DNA of 64,000 bases from the NCBI GenBank assembly GCA_964630235.1, contig CAZVUO010000002.1:496001-560000 (forward strand). The letters run 5' to 3'. This DNA comes from JBFLYH01 sp964630235. GTDB taxonomy: Bacteria > Oederibacteriota > JAAXVQ01 > JAUVAV01. A program made the translations under genes and the position numbers. The first letter of the stretch is position 1. Each line of letters starts with the position of its first letter. This document shows positions 1-8,373 of this stretch, piece by piece. Below the pieces are notes generated by a model. It was not told the origin of the DNA, made no database searches, and saw only the letters and a list, made by a program, of their open reading frames with translations.

Positions 1-167
1 TAGAAAGGATCGTAGCTGGAAAAAGCGGTGATGAGGAGGTACAGCGCGAGCAAGATGAGAAAACCGTTCAGGCCGCTCCGGGGTTCGCGGGTCATGCCGA
101 TCAACCCGAAAAGCGTGCCCAGGAAAAAGCGCACGCCTTTGTCAACAACGCCGATGTTCTTGTTCAT
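1..167 (-). CDS. DUF2892 (YgaP-type) small membrane protein, C-terminus cut by window edge
   Basis: Fifty-five codons are visible before the window edge. The protein begins MNKNIGVVDKGVRFFLGTLF, which matches the N-terminus of DUF2892 inner-membrane proteins (KNIG..DR..R..LG), and then has a second hydrophobic stretch (FLILLALYLLITAF). These would be two membrane segments, a usual layout for this family of about 60-70 residues; its role is unknown. The ATG overlaps the stop of the upstream CTD-protein gene (ATGA), so translation is probably coupled. The gene is partial only because the window ends. Confidence 0.75.
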   Translation of the reverse strand, partial: MNKNIGVVDKGVRFFLGTLFGLIGMTREPRSGLNGFLILLALYLLITAFSSYDPF

Positions 168-691
168 TTGATGACGGCGACGCGGAACCGTTTGTGGAAC
201 TTGCGGGCGTTCACGATCACGATATACACGCCCGACGCCACCACCTCGCCGCTGTCATTGCGCCCATCCCAGGTTGGAACCACGCCCCGGGTGACCGGCT
301 GGTCCTTGGCCAGTTCGCGGACCAGAATGCCGCTCTGGCTGTAGACGCGGATGGTCGTCTCTCCATGCAGGGTGGTCAGGTTTTGAATTTCCAGGGTCTG
401 GCCTGCAAGGGGATTGAAGGAATTATGGTTCAGGGAGACCCGCAAATTAAAGACCTCGGTGGCGGTCGGCGTCACGGTCGCGGTCGGCGAGATCGTGAAG
501 GTCGGCGAGATCGTGGGGGATACGGTGATGGTCGGCGTCATGGTAAACGTCGGGCTGGCGGTGCGGGTGGCCGTAAAAGTAGGCGAAGCCGTCATGGTCG
601 GCGTATCGGTCGGCGTATCAGTCGGCGTGGCGGCAAAAACCGGGACGGTCAGCGCCAGGATGGTTCCCAGCGCGGCGAACAAGCGCAGCAT
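164..691 (-). CDS. Small secreted protein: signal peptide, Thr-Pro linker, T9SS-like C-terminal sorting domain
   Basis: 175 aa. Residues 1-20 are a signal peptide (ends VPVFA). Residues 22-80 are a linker of TPT/SPT repeats. Residues 82-175 form a FlgD-Ig/T9SS type-A-like beta domain with the features N..FNPLAGQTLEI, VYSQSGILVREL, WDGRNDSGEV, ASGVYIVIV and a terminal VAVIK. Every other CTD protein in the window ends in the same way. There is no passenger domain between linker and CTD, so the protein is either a very small cargo or a surface spacer. The start is supported by GAGGTGACTC just upstream. It lies apart from the main CTD cluster and is coupled to the DUF2892 gene. Confidence 0.8.
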   Translation of the reverse strand: MLRLFAALGTILALTVPVFAATPTDTPTDTPTMTASPTFTATRTASPTFTMTPTITVSPTISPTFTISPTATVTPTATEVFNLRVSLNHNSFNPLAGQTLEIQNLTTLHGETTIRVYSQSGILVRELAKDQPVTRGVVPTWDGRNDSGEVVASGVYIVIVNARKFHKRFRVAVIK

Positions 692-718
692 GAGTCACCT
701 CAAACCAGGAATGGAGCC

Positions 719-747
719 AGTATAGCGGGTCAGCCGGGCAAAATCAA
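719..747 (-). promoter_or_regulatory. Sigma70-type promoter for the 175-aa CTD protein
   Basis: Read on the minus strand: TTGATT, 17 nt, TATACT. The -10 lies about 28 nt before the start codon at 691, giving a short leader that includes the GAGG ribosome-binding site. Called by eye from consensus only. Confidence 0.5.
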
Positions 748-762
748 TGCCGAAGAACACAC

Positions 763-1752
763 TCACGGATCGGGCGTGAGGGAAAATTCGTATTCCTCGG
801 TCTCGCGCAGGCGCCAGTCCTCATCGTTGTTTTTCAGTCCGTATCGTTTCTCGACGCGCAGGCGCCCGTCCTGGGGCCGGCCGGGTCCTGCCAGAAAGCG
901 GACGTCGCCCGCGATCAGGAATTGGCCGCCTTCGAAACGCGCGCCGCCCAGGTGTTTCAGCCCCACCAGGCTTCCCAGCGCGGTCAGGTCTTCGCCGCTG
1001 AACGCCAGCCGGTTTTCCAGTTTCAGCACCAGCGCTCCACGCCGCGATGACGCCAGGGTGAAACGCGTGGCCGCGGGCCGGTCCCACTCCGAAGCGGCCG
1101 GCCGTTCCGGAGCCGCGGCAGACCAGCTCTCGCCCACGACGACCGGACGCGGCGGCAGGATGGCGGCCATGACCGGCGGGATCTTCAGGCCGCGGATCAG
1201 GCGTTCGCCCAGCACGCGGTTGGTCAAGAGCAGCCTGACCAGTTCCTGGTTGAACCCGCCTCCCTGCCCTTCTGCCGGCGCCTCGGACCCGAGCGGCAGG
1301 ATGACCAGCCGCGCCAGCGGCTGGCGGATCACCTGCGCGTAGCGGAGCCAGCCTTCAGGACCGAGATACTTTTCCAATGACAGCGTGTCCCCGTACCAGA
1401 CCAATTCCCCGGATTCCTGCCCCAGTTCCGCCCGGAATTTCCCAAGAGGATCGTGGCTGCGCAATCGCACGAGCATGAACTCCAGCTGCAGCTGCCCGGG
1501 CTCGGGCCCGGGCAAGACCCGCAGAAGAAACGTCGCGTGAATGTCCAGGCGGGAGGTTTCGCTGGAAAAGACCTGGCCGCGGTGGGCTTTCTCCAGCTTC
1601 CGCTCCAGGGTGTATTCGGCTTCGACCCGGTAGCGGCCGCCGTCCGCGAAGCGGTAGGCAAGGGGGCGGGGTTGTTCGGACGGCGCGGGGCCGCAGGCGG
1701 CGGCCAGCAGCCAGCATAAGCAGGCCAGCCAGGTTCGGTTTGGTAGGCGCAT
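763..1752 (-). CDS. Predicted lipoprotein of unknown function
   Basis: 329 aa from the chosen start MRLPNRTW. The reading frame stays open 26 codons further upstream, but that extension puts a non-signal sequence before the hydrophobic segment. Residues 1-20 form a lipoprotein signal ending LLAAAC-GP, with a permissive lipobox (AAAC). The rest is soluble and strand-rich, for example YRFADGGRYRVEAEYTLE near the N-terminus and VVVGESWSAAAPE in the middle. The layout resembles periplasmic or outer-membrane-anchored proteins with DUF6263-like repeated strands, but I do not recognise a family. It follows the rubredoxin gene after about 100 nt containing a strong hairpin, so it may be transcribed separately. 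Confidence 0.6.
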   Translation of the reverse strand: MRLPNRTWLACLCWLLAAACGPAPSEQPRPLAYRFADGGRYRVEAEYTLERKLEKAHRGQVFSSETSRLDIHATFLLRVLPGPEPGQLQLEFMLVRLRSHDPLGKFRAELGQESGELVWYGDTLSLEKYLGPEGWLRYAQVIRQPLARLVILPLGSEAPAEGQGGGFNQELVRLLLTNRVLGERLIRGLKIPPVMAAILPPRPVVVGESWSAAAPERPAASEWDRPAATRFTLASSRRGALVLKLENRLAFSGEDLTALGSLVGLKHLGGARFEGGQFLIAGDVRFLAGPGRPQDGRLRVEKRYGLKNNDEDWRLRETEEYEFSLTPDP

Positions 1753-1808
1753 GGAACGGTCCATTTTGGAGGAAATGAGCGCGGGCGCGGAAAGAACGGA
1801 CGGACGTC

Positions 1809-1846
1809 CCGCGGACCGCCGGAGGATCACCCCCGGCGATCCGCGG
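1809..1846 (-). terminator. Strong GC hairpin downstream of rubredoxin
   Basis: CCGCGGA (1809-1815) pairs with TCCGCGG (1840-1846), and inside it CGCCGG (1817-1822) pairs with CCGGCG (1833-1838). The stem lies just after the rubredoxin stop on the minus strand. There is only a weak T-rich tail (TTCTTTCC, about 15 nt further on), so this may be an imperfect intrinsic terminator. Confidence 0.35.
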
Positions 1847-1853
1847 AGGACGC

Positions 1854-2012
1854 CTACTGTTTTTCGAAGCTATCCTTGCCGGCTCCGCAATCCGGGCACA
1901 CCCAGTCCGCGGGCAGGGCCTCGAAGGGAGTGCCAGGTTCGACGCCGTTCTCGGGATCGCCCTTGGCGGGATCATACACATAACCACAAACCGTGCAAAC
2001 GTATCTGTCCAT
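1854..2012 (-). CDS. Rubredoxin
   Basis: 52 aa, starting MDRYVCTVCGYVYDPAKGD and ending DSFEKQ. The two iron-binding Cys pairs are clear: CTVCG at 6-9 and CPDCGA at 39-42, so all four ligands of the Fe(Cys)4 centre are present. The ADWVCPDCG context is typical of rubredoxins. It is a small cytoplasmic one-electron carrier, usually serving oxygen/peroxide detoxification or other redox enzymes in anaerobes and microaerophiles. The ribosome-binding site AAAGGAGA lies 8-9 nt upstream. No obvious redox partner is adjacent; the upstream gene is an SPFH protein. Confidence 0.93.
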   Translation of the reverse strand: MDRYVCTVCGYVYDPAKGDPENGVEPGTPFEALPADWVCPDCGAGKDSFEKQ

Positions 2013-2047
2013 TTCCGTCGTCTCCTTTATGTTCTTTTCGACCGCTG

Positions 2048-2866
2048 TTACTGCTTAAAATTGATCAGGGGCACGGCCCCTTCGCCCAGCATGGTCTCGG
2101 GCAGTTTGCCGTCCCATTTTTTGATCCACTCCATCGCCACGATGTCCTTGGTGAGCTGCAACCGGATCAGCCGCTGCTTTTCGGCTTCACCCTCGGCTTC
2201 CAGGATCGTCCGCTGTTTAAACTGCTCGGCCTGCCGTTTCTGATACTCGGCGGTCTTGATTTTCTGCTCCTCGATCTGTTTCTGCTCCACGACCCGGTTG
2301 AATTCCGCGGAAAACGTAATGTCCGTCAAATTCACGTCCTCCAGAACAATGTCGTAGAGCAGGAGCTTTTTGCCGAGGGTCTCGGTGATGACCGCCTTGA
2401 GCTTGGGCCTTTCCACGATGATATTTTCCACGGGAAACAGCGCGGTGCCAGCCTTCACCGCCTCTTGAATGGACGGTTCAATGACCTTGCGTTCAAAGTC
2501 CACGCCCACTTCCTGGAAAAGTTTGGCCACTTTTTCGCCGTCCAGATGGTAATTCACCACGGTCCGGACATTGACGGACTGCAAATCCTTCGAGGCGCCG
2601 TCGCTGGCGCGTTCGAGTTTCTGGGTCTTCACGTCGAACTTGACCACGACTTCAATGCCAGGGATCCGGAAATTGAGCCCTTCCTGCATGACCCGCTCTT
2701 GCACGCCGGTGAAGCGGGAGAAGACCACGCCGCGCTCTCCGGCGCCGATAATGACGATCGGGTTCAGCAGCAGCAGCACCAGGACCACCGCGCCCAGGCC
2801 CAGCAGCCGGCTGGTCCGCTTCCAGGATTCCACCCCCGCGCTCCGCTTCATTTCGTATTCATCCAT
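2048..2866 (-). CDS. Prohibitin/HflC-type SPFH-domain membrane protein
   Basis: 272 aa from the ATG at 2866, which is preceded by AAAGGAGCC. One N-terminal membrane segment (about 21-41, LLGLGAVVLVLLLLNPIVII) is followed by an SPFH/Band-7 domain (GERGVVFSRFTGVQERVMQEGL; the region with NVRTVVNYHLDGEKV; AVITETLGKKLLLYDIVLED). A charged coiled coil comes next (QIEEQKIKTAEYQKRQAEQ, EAEGEAEKQRL). This is the prohibitin subfamily layout: membrane-anchored oligomeric rings that modulate membrane proteases or lipid microdomains. No FtsH or HflK neighbour is present. The upstream gene (M16 protease) is about 180 nt away. Confidence 0.88.
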   Translation of the reverse strand: MDEYEMKRSAGVESWKRTSRLLGLGAVVLVLLLLNPIVIIGAGERGVVFSRFTGVQERVMQEGLNFRIPGIEVVVKFDVKTQKLERASDGASKDLQSVNVRTVVNYHLDGEKVAKLFQEVGVDFERKVIEPSIQEAVKAGTALFPVENIIVERPKLKAVITETLGKKLLLYDIVLEDVNLTDITFSAEFNRVVEQKQIEEQKIKTAEYQKRQAEQFKQRTILEAEGEAEKQRLIRLQLTKDIVAMEWIKKWDGKLPETMLGEGAVPLINFKQ

Positions 2867-2955
2867 GACCTGGCTCCTTTTCCGCCGCCCTAAACGCGGC
2901 CGTTGAGTGATGGTTAGTATATGGAAAGACGGAAGTAAGTCAACCGCAATCGGAA

Positions 2956-3019
2956 GGACGTGTTCGTGAAGCCGGCGGCCGCGCCTGTCGAGGCGGCAGG
3001 CACCACGTCCCTCTCGACA
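2956..3019. repeat. Interleaved inverted repeats between the M16 protease and SPFH genes
   Basis: GGACGTG (2956-2962) is complementary to CACGTCC (3004-3010), and TGTCGAG (2986-2992) to CTCGACA (3013-3019). The two pairs interleave (A-B-A'-B') in the 180-nt gap. Could be a small repeat-derived structured element or a leftover terminator; no poly-T tail is seen. Confidence 0.35.
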
Positions 3020-3046
3020 AGCTCGGGGACCTGGCACCCCAAAAAA

Positions 3047-5782
3047 CTACGGTTTCTTCTCGGCCGCCTTTTTCTGCGCAGGGTCCACCACGGAAAGCAG
3101 GTACTTTTGGGGATGGAAATAGGCCCGCGCGGCCTGGGTCATGGCTTTGAAGGTCACGGCGCGGATGGCTTCGGCGTGCGCCCGGCGGTAGTTGGCGCCC
3201 AGACCGTGGTATTCGACCTCGCGGTTCAGGTAGGCCAGGCCGCTGTTGGTCTCGAGGCTCAGGGCCAGTTCGCCCACCAACTGCTCCCGCGCGTCATCCA
3301 GCATCTGCTCGGTCACGAGCCCGTCCTGGATCTTCGTGATCTCGGCCAGGGACAGGTTGACCGCCTGGTTCACTTTCGCCGGGTCAGCCTGCAGAAAAAG
3401 GCACCAGGGGCGCGCGCCGCGCGAGAGTTTGAACATGGAATAAATGCCGTAGGTCAGGCCGGCGCGGTCGCGGACCTCGCGCATCAGCTGGCTGGAGAGG
3501 CCGCCGCCGCCGAGCACCTGGTTGGCCACGAACGCCGGGTAGTAGTCCGGGTCGAGGCGGCGGAGTCCTTCGTGCCCCAGGACCACTATACTTTGCTGTT
3601 TGCCGGGAAGTTCCAGCCGCCGGGTTTTGGTTTCAGCCACTTTGGGCATGACGGCAGGTTCGGCCGGCTTCCAGTCCGCTGAAGCCGCGCCCCAGGAGCC
3701 GAAGAGCCGTTCCACGCTTTGGCGAACCTGCTCGGGGTCCACGTCGCCGGCCAGCGAGAGGATCATGCCCTGCGGCCGGATCTGCTCCCGGTGGTACTGG
3801 CGAAGGTCCTCGCGGCTGACGCGGTTGAGCCCGGCTTCGGCGGTGATCAGACTGCGGGTCATGGGGTTTCCTGCCCCGTAGGCCAGCTCCGTGAATCCCT
3901 GCCAGGCCTGCAGCTCCGCGCTGTCCTTGGCCACCAGGCTGTTGGTCAGCAGCTGTTCCCGCGCCCGGTCCAGCTCCGCCTGGGGAAAACTGGGCGCGGT
4001 CAGGCATTCAGCCAGCTGGCCCAGCACCAGATCCAGGTCTTCCCGCAGGGCTTCGCCGCTGAAATTGAGCTCTTCGAGCCGGACGCCGAAGGCGAGGCGG
4101 GCGCCCTTGAACTCCAGGGCCGTGGCCAGCTCCCGCGCGCTGTGCCGGTCCGTGCCGCGGTCCAGCAGGTGGGCGTGCAGGAAAGCCAGGCCGGGCTTGT
4201 CCGCCGGCTCCTGGAGCAGGCCGCCCCGGATCAGGCCGGAGAGAACGAACATGGGATTTGCGGAATTACGTTCGACCAGGAGCGTCAAACCGTTGGGCAG
4301 TTGGAAACGCCGGCAGGCTTCGGCTTTTCCCGCCGCGCGGCTGCCGCCGGCCCCGCGCCTGGGCGCGGCCTGCGGCCACGCGGCTTCCACGTCCGGTTGA
4401 TCCCGGGGCGGCAGCCAATGAAGCTGTTCGGGCGGAGCGGGCGCCAGCGGACCGGCGGGTTCGCCGGGCAAAGGCTCGAAATGCCCCACGGTCATTTTTT
4501 CGGCCTGCAGGTATTTCCTGGCCACGGCCTGGACCTGTTCACGCGTGACCTCGGCCACATTCTGCGGATACTTGTCCAGCAGGCGCCAGTCGCCGGCCAC
4601 GGTCTGGTAAAATCCCAGGAGCATGGCCTGGTCGGTCAGGCTGTCCTTGGCGTAAACCAACTCCGCGCGGGTCTGGTTGACGGAACGCTGAAACTCCTCG
4701 ACCTCCAGCAGTTGGGTCTGGGCGCGCTCGAATTCCACCAGCAGGGCTTTTTCCACGGTCTGCGGGGCAACACCCCGCTGGCACACGGCGACAAAAGTCC
4801 AGTAACCGGGTTCAACCATCTCCAGCGGCCCGGCGCTCACCGAGGCCGCCAGGCCTTCCTCCACCAGCGCGCGGTACAGGCGTGAGGCCTTGCCCTTGAC
4901 CAGGGCGTCGTTCAGCACGGTCAGCGGATAGTGATCCGGGTGGCCGGCGGAAGGGATCACGATGTTCACCCGCACCAGCCCGGCCGGCCCATGATCGGTC
5001 AGCCGCACGCGGCGTTCGCCCTGCTGCCCCTCCGCCGGGGCGGCGGCTGCCGTGGGGGCGGGCTTGGCCCGCAGCGGACCGAAGCTGCGCAGGATCAGAT
5101 AACGCAGGCGCTCTGGATCGAAATCGCCCACCACCACCAGGGTGGCGTTCGCGGGCTGATAATGCGCTTGATAGAATTGCTTCAGTTGTTTGACGGTCAG
5201 CGCGGCCACTTCATGGCGCCAGCCGATCACCGGGCGCCGGTAGGGATGATTCAGCCAGGTTTGGGCGTTGACGAGCTCCCGCAGGCGCACGTCCGGATGA
5301 TTCTGGTACCCGTCGAGCTCCGAAAGGATCACGGTGCGCTCCTGCTCGAACTCCTGGGGGTCCAGCAGGGCGTTCACCATGCGGTCCGCCTCGATCTTAA
5401 GCGCCAGCTCCAGGTATTCGGACGGAACGGTCTCGTAGTACGCGGTGTAATCGTGGCTGGTAAAGGCGTTCTGCTGGCCGCCGGTCCTTCCGATCAGCCT
5501 CGCGATCTCCCCTTTGCCGTACTGTTTGGTGCCCTTGAACAGCATGTGCTCGAGAAAATGCGCCAGACCGGATTGGCCGGCGGGTTCCTGCCGGCTGCCC
5601 ACCCGGTACCAGACGTATACCGAAACCACCGGCGCGTGGCGCAGGGGTTTGGAGATGACGCGCAAACCGTTGGGGAGCTGGTAGTCTTGCACCGTTTCGG
5701 TCATGGTTGCCTCGCTTCCTTGCATCAGGGTGCCGCCCAAGAAGAGCGCCGCCAGAACGCCGCCCGCTGATTTCCAGTTCAT
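3047..5782 (-). CDS. M16 family zinc metallopeptidase, two-domain (pitrilysin/PqqL-like)
   Basis: 911 aa. Signal peptide 1-25 (LFLGGTLMQGSEA), so probably periplasmic. The N-terminal half carries the inverted zinc motif HFLEH (H75, E78, H79) in the context GLAHFLEHMLFKGT, with EADRMVNALLDPQEFEQER downstream as the usual third-ligand region. The C-terminal half is a second M16 fold (FQLPNGLTLLVERN...) whose corresponding motif reads AFLHAHLLD, so it lacks HXXEH. That active/inactive pairing is normal for M16B/C-type proteins. A low-complexity PAPPEQ/GAGGSRAAGK linker joins the halves near residues 460-490. AAAGGAG precedes the ATG. Likely role: degradation of peptides or fragments in the periplasm. 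Confidence 0.9.
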   Translation of the reverse strand: MNWKSAGGVLAALFLGGTLMQGSEATMTETVQDYQLPNGLRVISKPLRHAPVVSVYVWYRVGSRQEPAGQSGLAHFLEHMLFKGTKQYGKGEIARLIGRTGGQQNAFTSHDYTAYYETVPSEYLELALKIEADRMVNALLDPQEFEQERTVILSELDGYQNHPDVRLRELVNAQTWLNHPYRRPVIGWRHEVAALTVKQLKQFYQAHYQPANATLVVVGDFDPERLRYLILRSFGPLRAKPAPTAAAAPAEGQQGERRVRLTDHGPAGLVRVNIVIPSAGHPDHYPLTVLNDALVKGKASRLYRALVEEGLAASVSAGPLEMVEPGYWTFVAVCQRGVAPQTVEKALLVEFERAQTQLLEVEEFQRSVNQTRAELVYAKDSLTDQAMLLGFYQTVAGDWRLLDKYPQNVAEVTREQVQAVARKYLQAEKMTVGHFEPLPGEPAGPLAPAPPEQLHWLPPRDQPDVEAAWPQAAPRRGAGGSRAAGKAEACRRFQLPNGLTLLVERNSANPMFVLSGLIRGGLLQEPADKPGLAFLHAHLLDRGTDRHSARELATALEFKGARLAFGVRLEELNFSGEALREDLDLVLGQLAECLTAPSFPQAELDRAREQLLTNSLVAKDSAELQAWQGFTELAYGAGNPMTRSLITAEAGLNRVSREDLRQYHREQIRPQGMILSLAGDVDPEQVRQSVERLFGSWGAASADWKPAEPAVMPKVAETKTRRLELPGKQQSIVVLGHEGLRRLDPDYYPAFVANQVLGGGGLSSQLMREVRDRAGLTYGIYSMFKLSRGARPWCLFLQADPAKVNQAVNLSLAEITKIQDGLVTEQMLDDAREQLVGELALSLETNSGLAYLNREVEYHGLGANYRRAHAEAIRAVTFKAMTQAARAYFHPQKYLLSVVDPAQKKAAEKKP

Positions 5783-5879
5783 AGGTGCCGCTCCTTTTGC
5801 CCCCGGCAGGCCGCCCGGGGCGCCGATTCCTACCTTGCGTCTGCGGCAGGGCAGGGTGCGACATCCCCGCTGCCGGAGA

Positions 5880-7220
5880 TCAACAATTTTTCTCCTGCGC
5901 AGGGGTGGTCAGTAAAGATAATTGGTGGTCTGGCGCGGCCGGCCGGGCCGCTTCGTCAAAGAGCCGGATACGTCCGTACACGCCGTCGTAGCCGGGCACG
6001 GCCGAGACCGCGCCGCGGCGCATGCGCCCCAGCGCTTCGGCCACGCGGACGCCGGCCAGTTCGGCCACGTGATCCTCCGGCGTGAACAGCAGGATCTCCA
6101 GTTCACTGCTCCCTTCTTCCACCAGCCGGTCCCAGATCTTTTTCACACCTTTGCACGCCGGGGTCCTGCCCAAGGCTTCGGCGACGATTTCGTCCAGGGG
6201 GATCAGGTGGACGCTCGGCACGGCCTTCTCCGGCACAAACCCGGCCGGGCGGTCGGCCAGCTGGTCCACCCGGGAAGCCACGCCGCCGGTGAACGGCTTG
6301 CGGCACACCGGACAGCGCCCGCCCAGCGCGCGGTATTCTTCCGGCGACACGGACCGGCGGCAGGCGCCGTGCCCGGGCCAGTGGTATTTTCCTTCTTCGG
6401 GAAAAAACTCGACCGTGAAGCGGAAACGGTCGCGGTCCTGCCGGCGCAGGACCGTCCCGAGATCCTGCCAGGTCAAGGGACCGTGGAACACGTTGCATTC
6501 GCGGCCGAGGCGGCTCGGCGAATGCGCGTCGGAATTGGAAACCAGGGCCACGCGGTCGAGCTGGGAAAGCCGCCAGTTCATCTCCGGGTCCGAAGACAGG
6601 CCGGTCTCCACCGCGGCCAGAAATCCGGTCTCCTCCTCAAAACATTCCTCCAGCGAGTCGAATCCCGACCGCTCGCCCAGAACCGAAAACCAGGGCGTCC
6701 AGATGTGGGCTGGAATGACCAGGGTCTCCGGGTCAATCTCCCGCAGGAGCCGGCAGAGGTGACGCGCCGAGAAGCCGAAAATCGGCCGGCCGTCCGAGGC
6801 CACGTTGCCGCGGCTGGCGAGCGCGCGGTTGATCTCCCGGGCTGATTCCAGCGAACGCGCCAGAAACAGCATATGCACCCGCCGGGTTTTCCCGGCCTGC
6901 TTGTAAATGTGAGAGGTCTCCGCCGACAGTACGAACCGCACGTCCGGCTCCGCGCCGCGGAGACGGTAGAAGCCGCTCGCGTCCGCTTCCAGCTGCTCGT
7001 TGAGGAGCCGGAAGTATTCCGGATGGGTAAAATCCCCGGTGGCAAGCAGCTGCAGGCCTTTGCGCCGTCCCCAGTAATGGAGGCTGGAGACTTCCATCTG
7101 GCTGGAAGTGGCGCGGGAAAATTTAGAATGGAGATGAAGGTCCGCGAACACCAGCGGCTTCGGCTGAAGGCCGAGGTCCGCCACCCGCCCCGCGGCCGGC
7201 ACGGAGGGAAGCCGGTTCAC
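5880..7220 (-). CDS. Endonuclease Q family (PHP-domain) DNA repair nuclease
   Basis: 446 aa. The PHP metal site is seen as ADLHLHSKFSRATS (DLHLHS at 27-32), GDFTHPEY, AHIWTPWF and SNSDAHSPSR. A zinc-binding segment follows (GACRRSVSPEEY, then CPVCRKPFTGGVASRVDQL), then a C-terminal helical part. This order matches the TIGR00375/EndoQ family, which cleaves 5' of uracil, hypoxanthine or AP sites in DNA; it is best known from Thermococcales, some methanogens and scattered bacteria. I chose the GTG at 7220: its GTG overlaps the TGA of the upstream gene (GTGA). The frame stays open further upstream (to 7268), but that would overlap the neighbour. Confidence 0.85.
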   Translation of the reverse strand: MNRLPSVPAAGRVADLGLQPKPLVFADLHLHSKFSRATSSQMEVSSLHYWGRRKGLQLLATGDFTHPEYFRLLNEQLEADASGFYRLRGAEPDVRFVLSAETSHIYKQAGKTRRVHMLFLARSLESAREINRALASRGNVASDGRPIFGFSARHLCRLLREIDPETLVIPAHIWTPWFSVLGERSGFDSLEECFEEETGFLAAVETGLSSDPEMNWRLSQLDRVALVSNSDAHSPSRLGRECNVFHGPLTWQDLGTVLRRQDRDRFRFTVEFFPEEGKYHWPGHGACRRSVSPEEYRALGGRCPVCRKPFTGGVASRVDQLADRPAGFVPEKAVPSVHLIPLDEIVAEALGRTPACKGVKKIWDRLVEEGSSELEILLFTPEDHVAELAGVRVAEALGRMRRGAVSAVPGYDGVYGRIRLFDEAARPAAPDHQLSLLTTPAQEKNC

Positions 7221-7774
7221 TGCCACCTGGCTTCGAAACTGCAAACGCGCGCACCCTGCTTGCGGCACTGCACGATTTTGGTATCCACGTTCTTGCCGCC
7301 CGAAGCTTCCAGCATGCCCCGGATCCAGCCGCTGACCGCGAGACAGTGCTCGTGGATAGGGGTGTCGAAGTCGCTCAGGGCCACTTGAACGCGCCCTTTT
7401 TCCAGCACGTCAACCTGAAGCTGGCCGGAATCATAGTAACGGCTCCAGACCTGCGCCGCGCGCTGGATGACGAATTCGGGAGAGCCGAATTTAAAAAAGA
7501 TTTTATAGATGCCGCGCACGGCCTCATGGGCGGATTGGCGCCCCATTTCCAGGATCAAGGCGCCATCGCCGCGGCCTTTCACCTGGTCAAGCGCGCGGCT
7601 GATGTCCACCAGGTACTGCAGGGGGTACCACTGGCTGGCAAAAGCCCCGAGTTCCAGCAGTTGATTCAGTTCCTCCGACAAGAGCGCCTTGACCTGCCCT
7701 TGCTGTTCGGGCGTGCATTGATCGCGGAGAAAATTCACTCTCGCCACCAGGGCGCTGCCTTTCACTTTAGCCAT
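7217..7774 (-). CDS. DUF2378/TIGR02265-type protein (paralogue 1)
   Basis: 185 aa, soluble, no signal. It begins MAKVKGSALVARVNFLRDQ, has QWYPLQYLVDISRALDQ around 50-65, and ends with a V4R-like tail (GGKNVDTKIVQCRKQGARVCSFEARW). This is the pattern of the TIGR02265/DUF2378 family, described as a large paralogous set in myxobacteria; molecular function is unknown. It is about 45% identical by eye to the neighbouring 185-aa gene upstream, so it is a tandem duplicate. It is translationally coupled (GTGA) to the endonuclease Q gene. Confidence 0.7.
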   Translation of the reverse strand: MAKVKGSALVARVNFLRDQCTPEQQGQVKALLSEELNQLLELGAFASQWYPLQYLVDISRALDQVKGRGDGALILEMGRQSAHEAVRGIYKIFFKFGSPEFVIQRAAQVWSRYYDSGQLQVDVLEKGRVQVALSDFDTPIHEHCLAVSGWIRGMLEASGGKNVDTKIVQCRKQGARVCSFEARWQ

Positions 7775-7802
7775 CTTCCATCCCTCCGTCTTCGGCCGGG
7801 GA

Positions 7803-8360
7803 TCAATCCCAGCGGGCCGTGATTTCGCAGTACGGGGCGCCTTTGCGCCGGCATTTGCTCATTTCCGCGCGGACGTTTTTCCCACCCGAGAGTTCCAGCG
7901 TGCGGTGCACCCAGCCCAGCACGGACAGGCAGTGCTCCTCCGTGGGCGATTCCACGTCCGTAAGTAAAACCCGGACATCCTTGGGGGCGATCACCTGGAC
8001 ACTGAGCTGTCCGTTGACGAAATACTGGTTCCAGACCTTGGCGCCGCGCTGGATGATGAACTCCGGCGATCCCACCTTGTAAAAGAGCTTGTACACCCCC
8101 TTGAGGCCCTGGTCCGCCGAGTAGTACCCGAGCTTGGGGATCAGGGATAAATCGCCGATGCCCAGGACCTTGTCCAGGGCCCGGTTGAGCTCGATGTAAT
8201 ATTCGAAAGGGTACCATTGCCCCAGCAAGATGCCCTGGCGGAGGTCCTGCTGGAACCCGGGGCTCAGCAGGGCGATGACGCGTTCCTTTTGTGCGGGATT
8301 GGCCTTTTCCTCGAGGTATTTAACGCGGGGCATCAAGGCGGTCCCTTTGACTTTGGCCAT
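7803..8360 (-). CDS. DUF2378/TIGR02265-type protein (paralogue 2)
   Basis: 185 aa. It starts MAKVKGTALMPRVKYLEEK after AAAGGAG. The family signatures are GQWYPFEYYIELNRALDKV, YKLFYKVGSPEFIIQRGAKVWN in the middle, and GGKNVRAEMSKCRRKGAPYC at the C-terminus. The C-terminal HCLSVLGWVHRTLE plus the Cys-containing tail resembles V4R/HNOB-like small-molecule-binding folds, but I see no diagnostic heme or metal motif. It is the same length as its downstream paralogue and separated from it by 28 nt. Confidence 0.7.
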   Translation of the reverse strand: MAKVKGTALMPRVKYLEEKANPAQKERVIALLSPGFQQDLRQGILLGQWYPFEYYIELNRALDKVLGIGDLSLIPKLGYYSADQGLKGVYKLFYKVGSPEFIIQRGAKVWNQYFVNGQLSVQVIAPKDVRVLLTDVESPTEEHCLSVLGWVHRTLELSGGKNVRAEMSKCRRKGAPYCEITARWD

Positions 8361-8373
8361 CTGCGCGCTCCTT

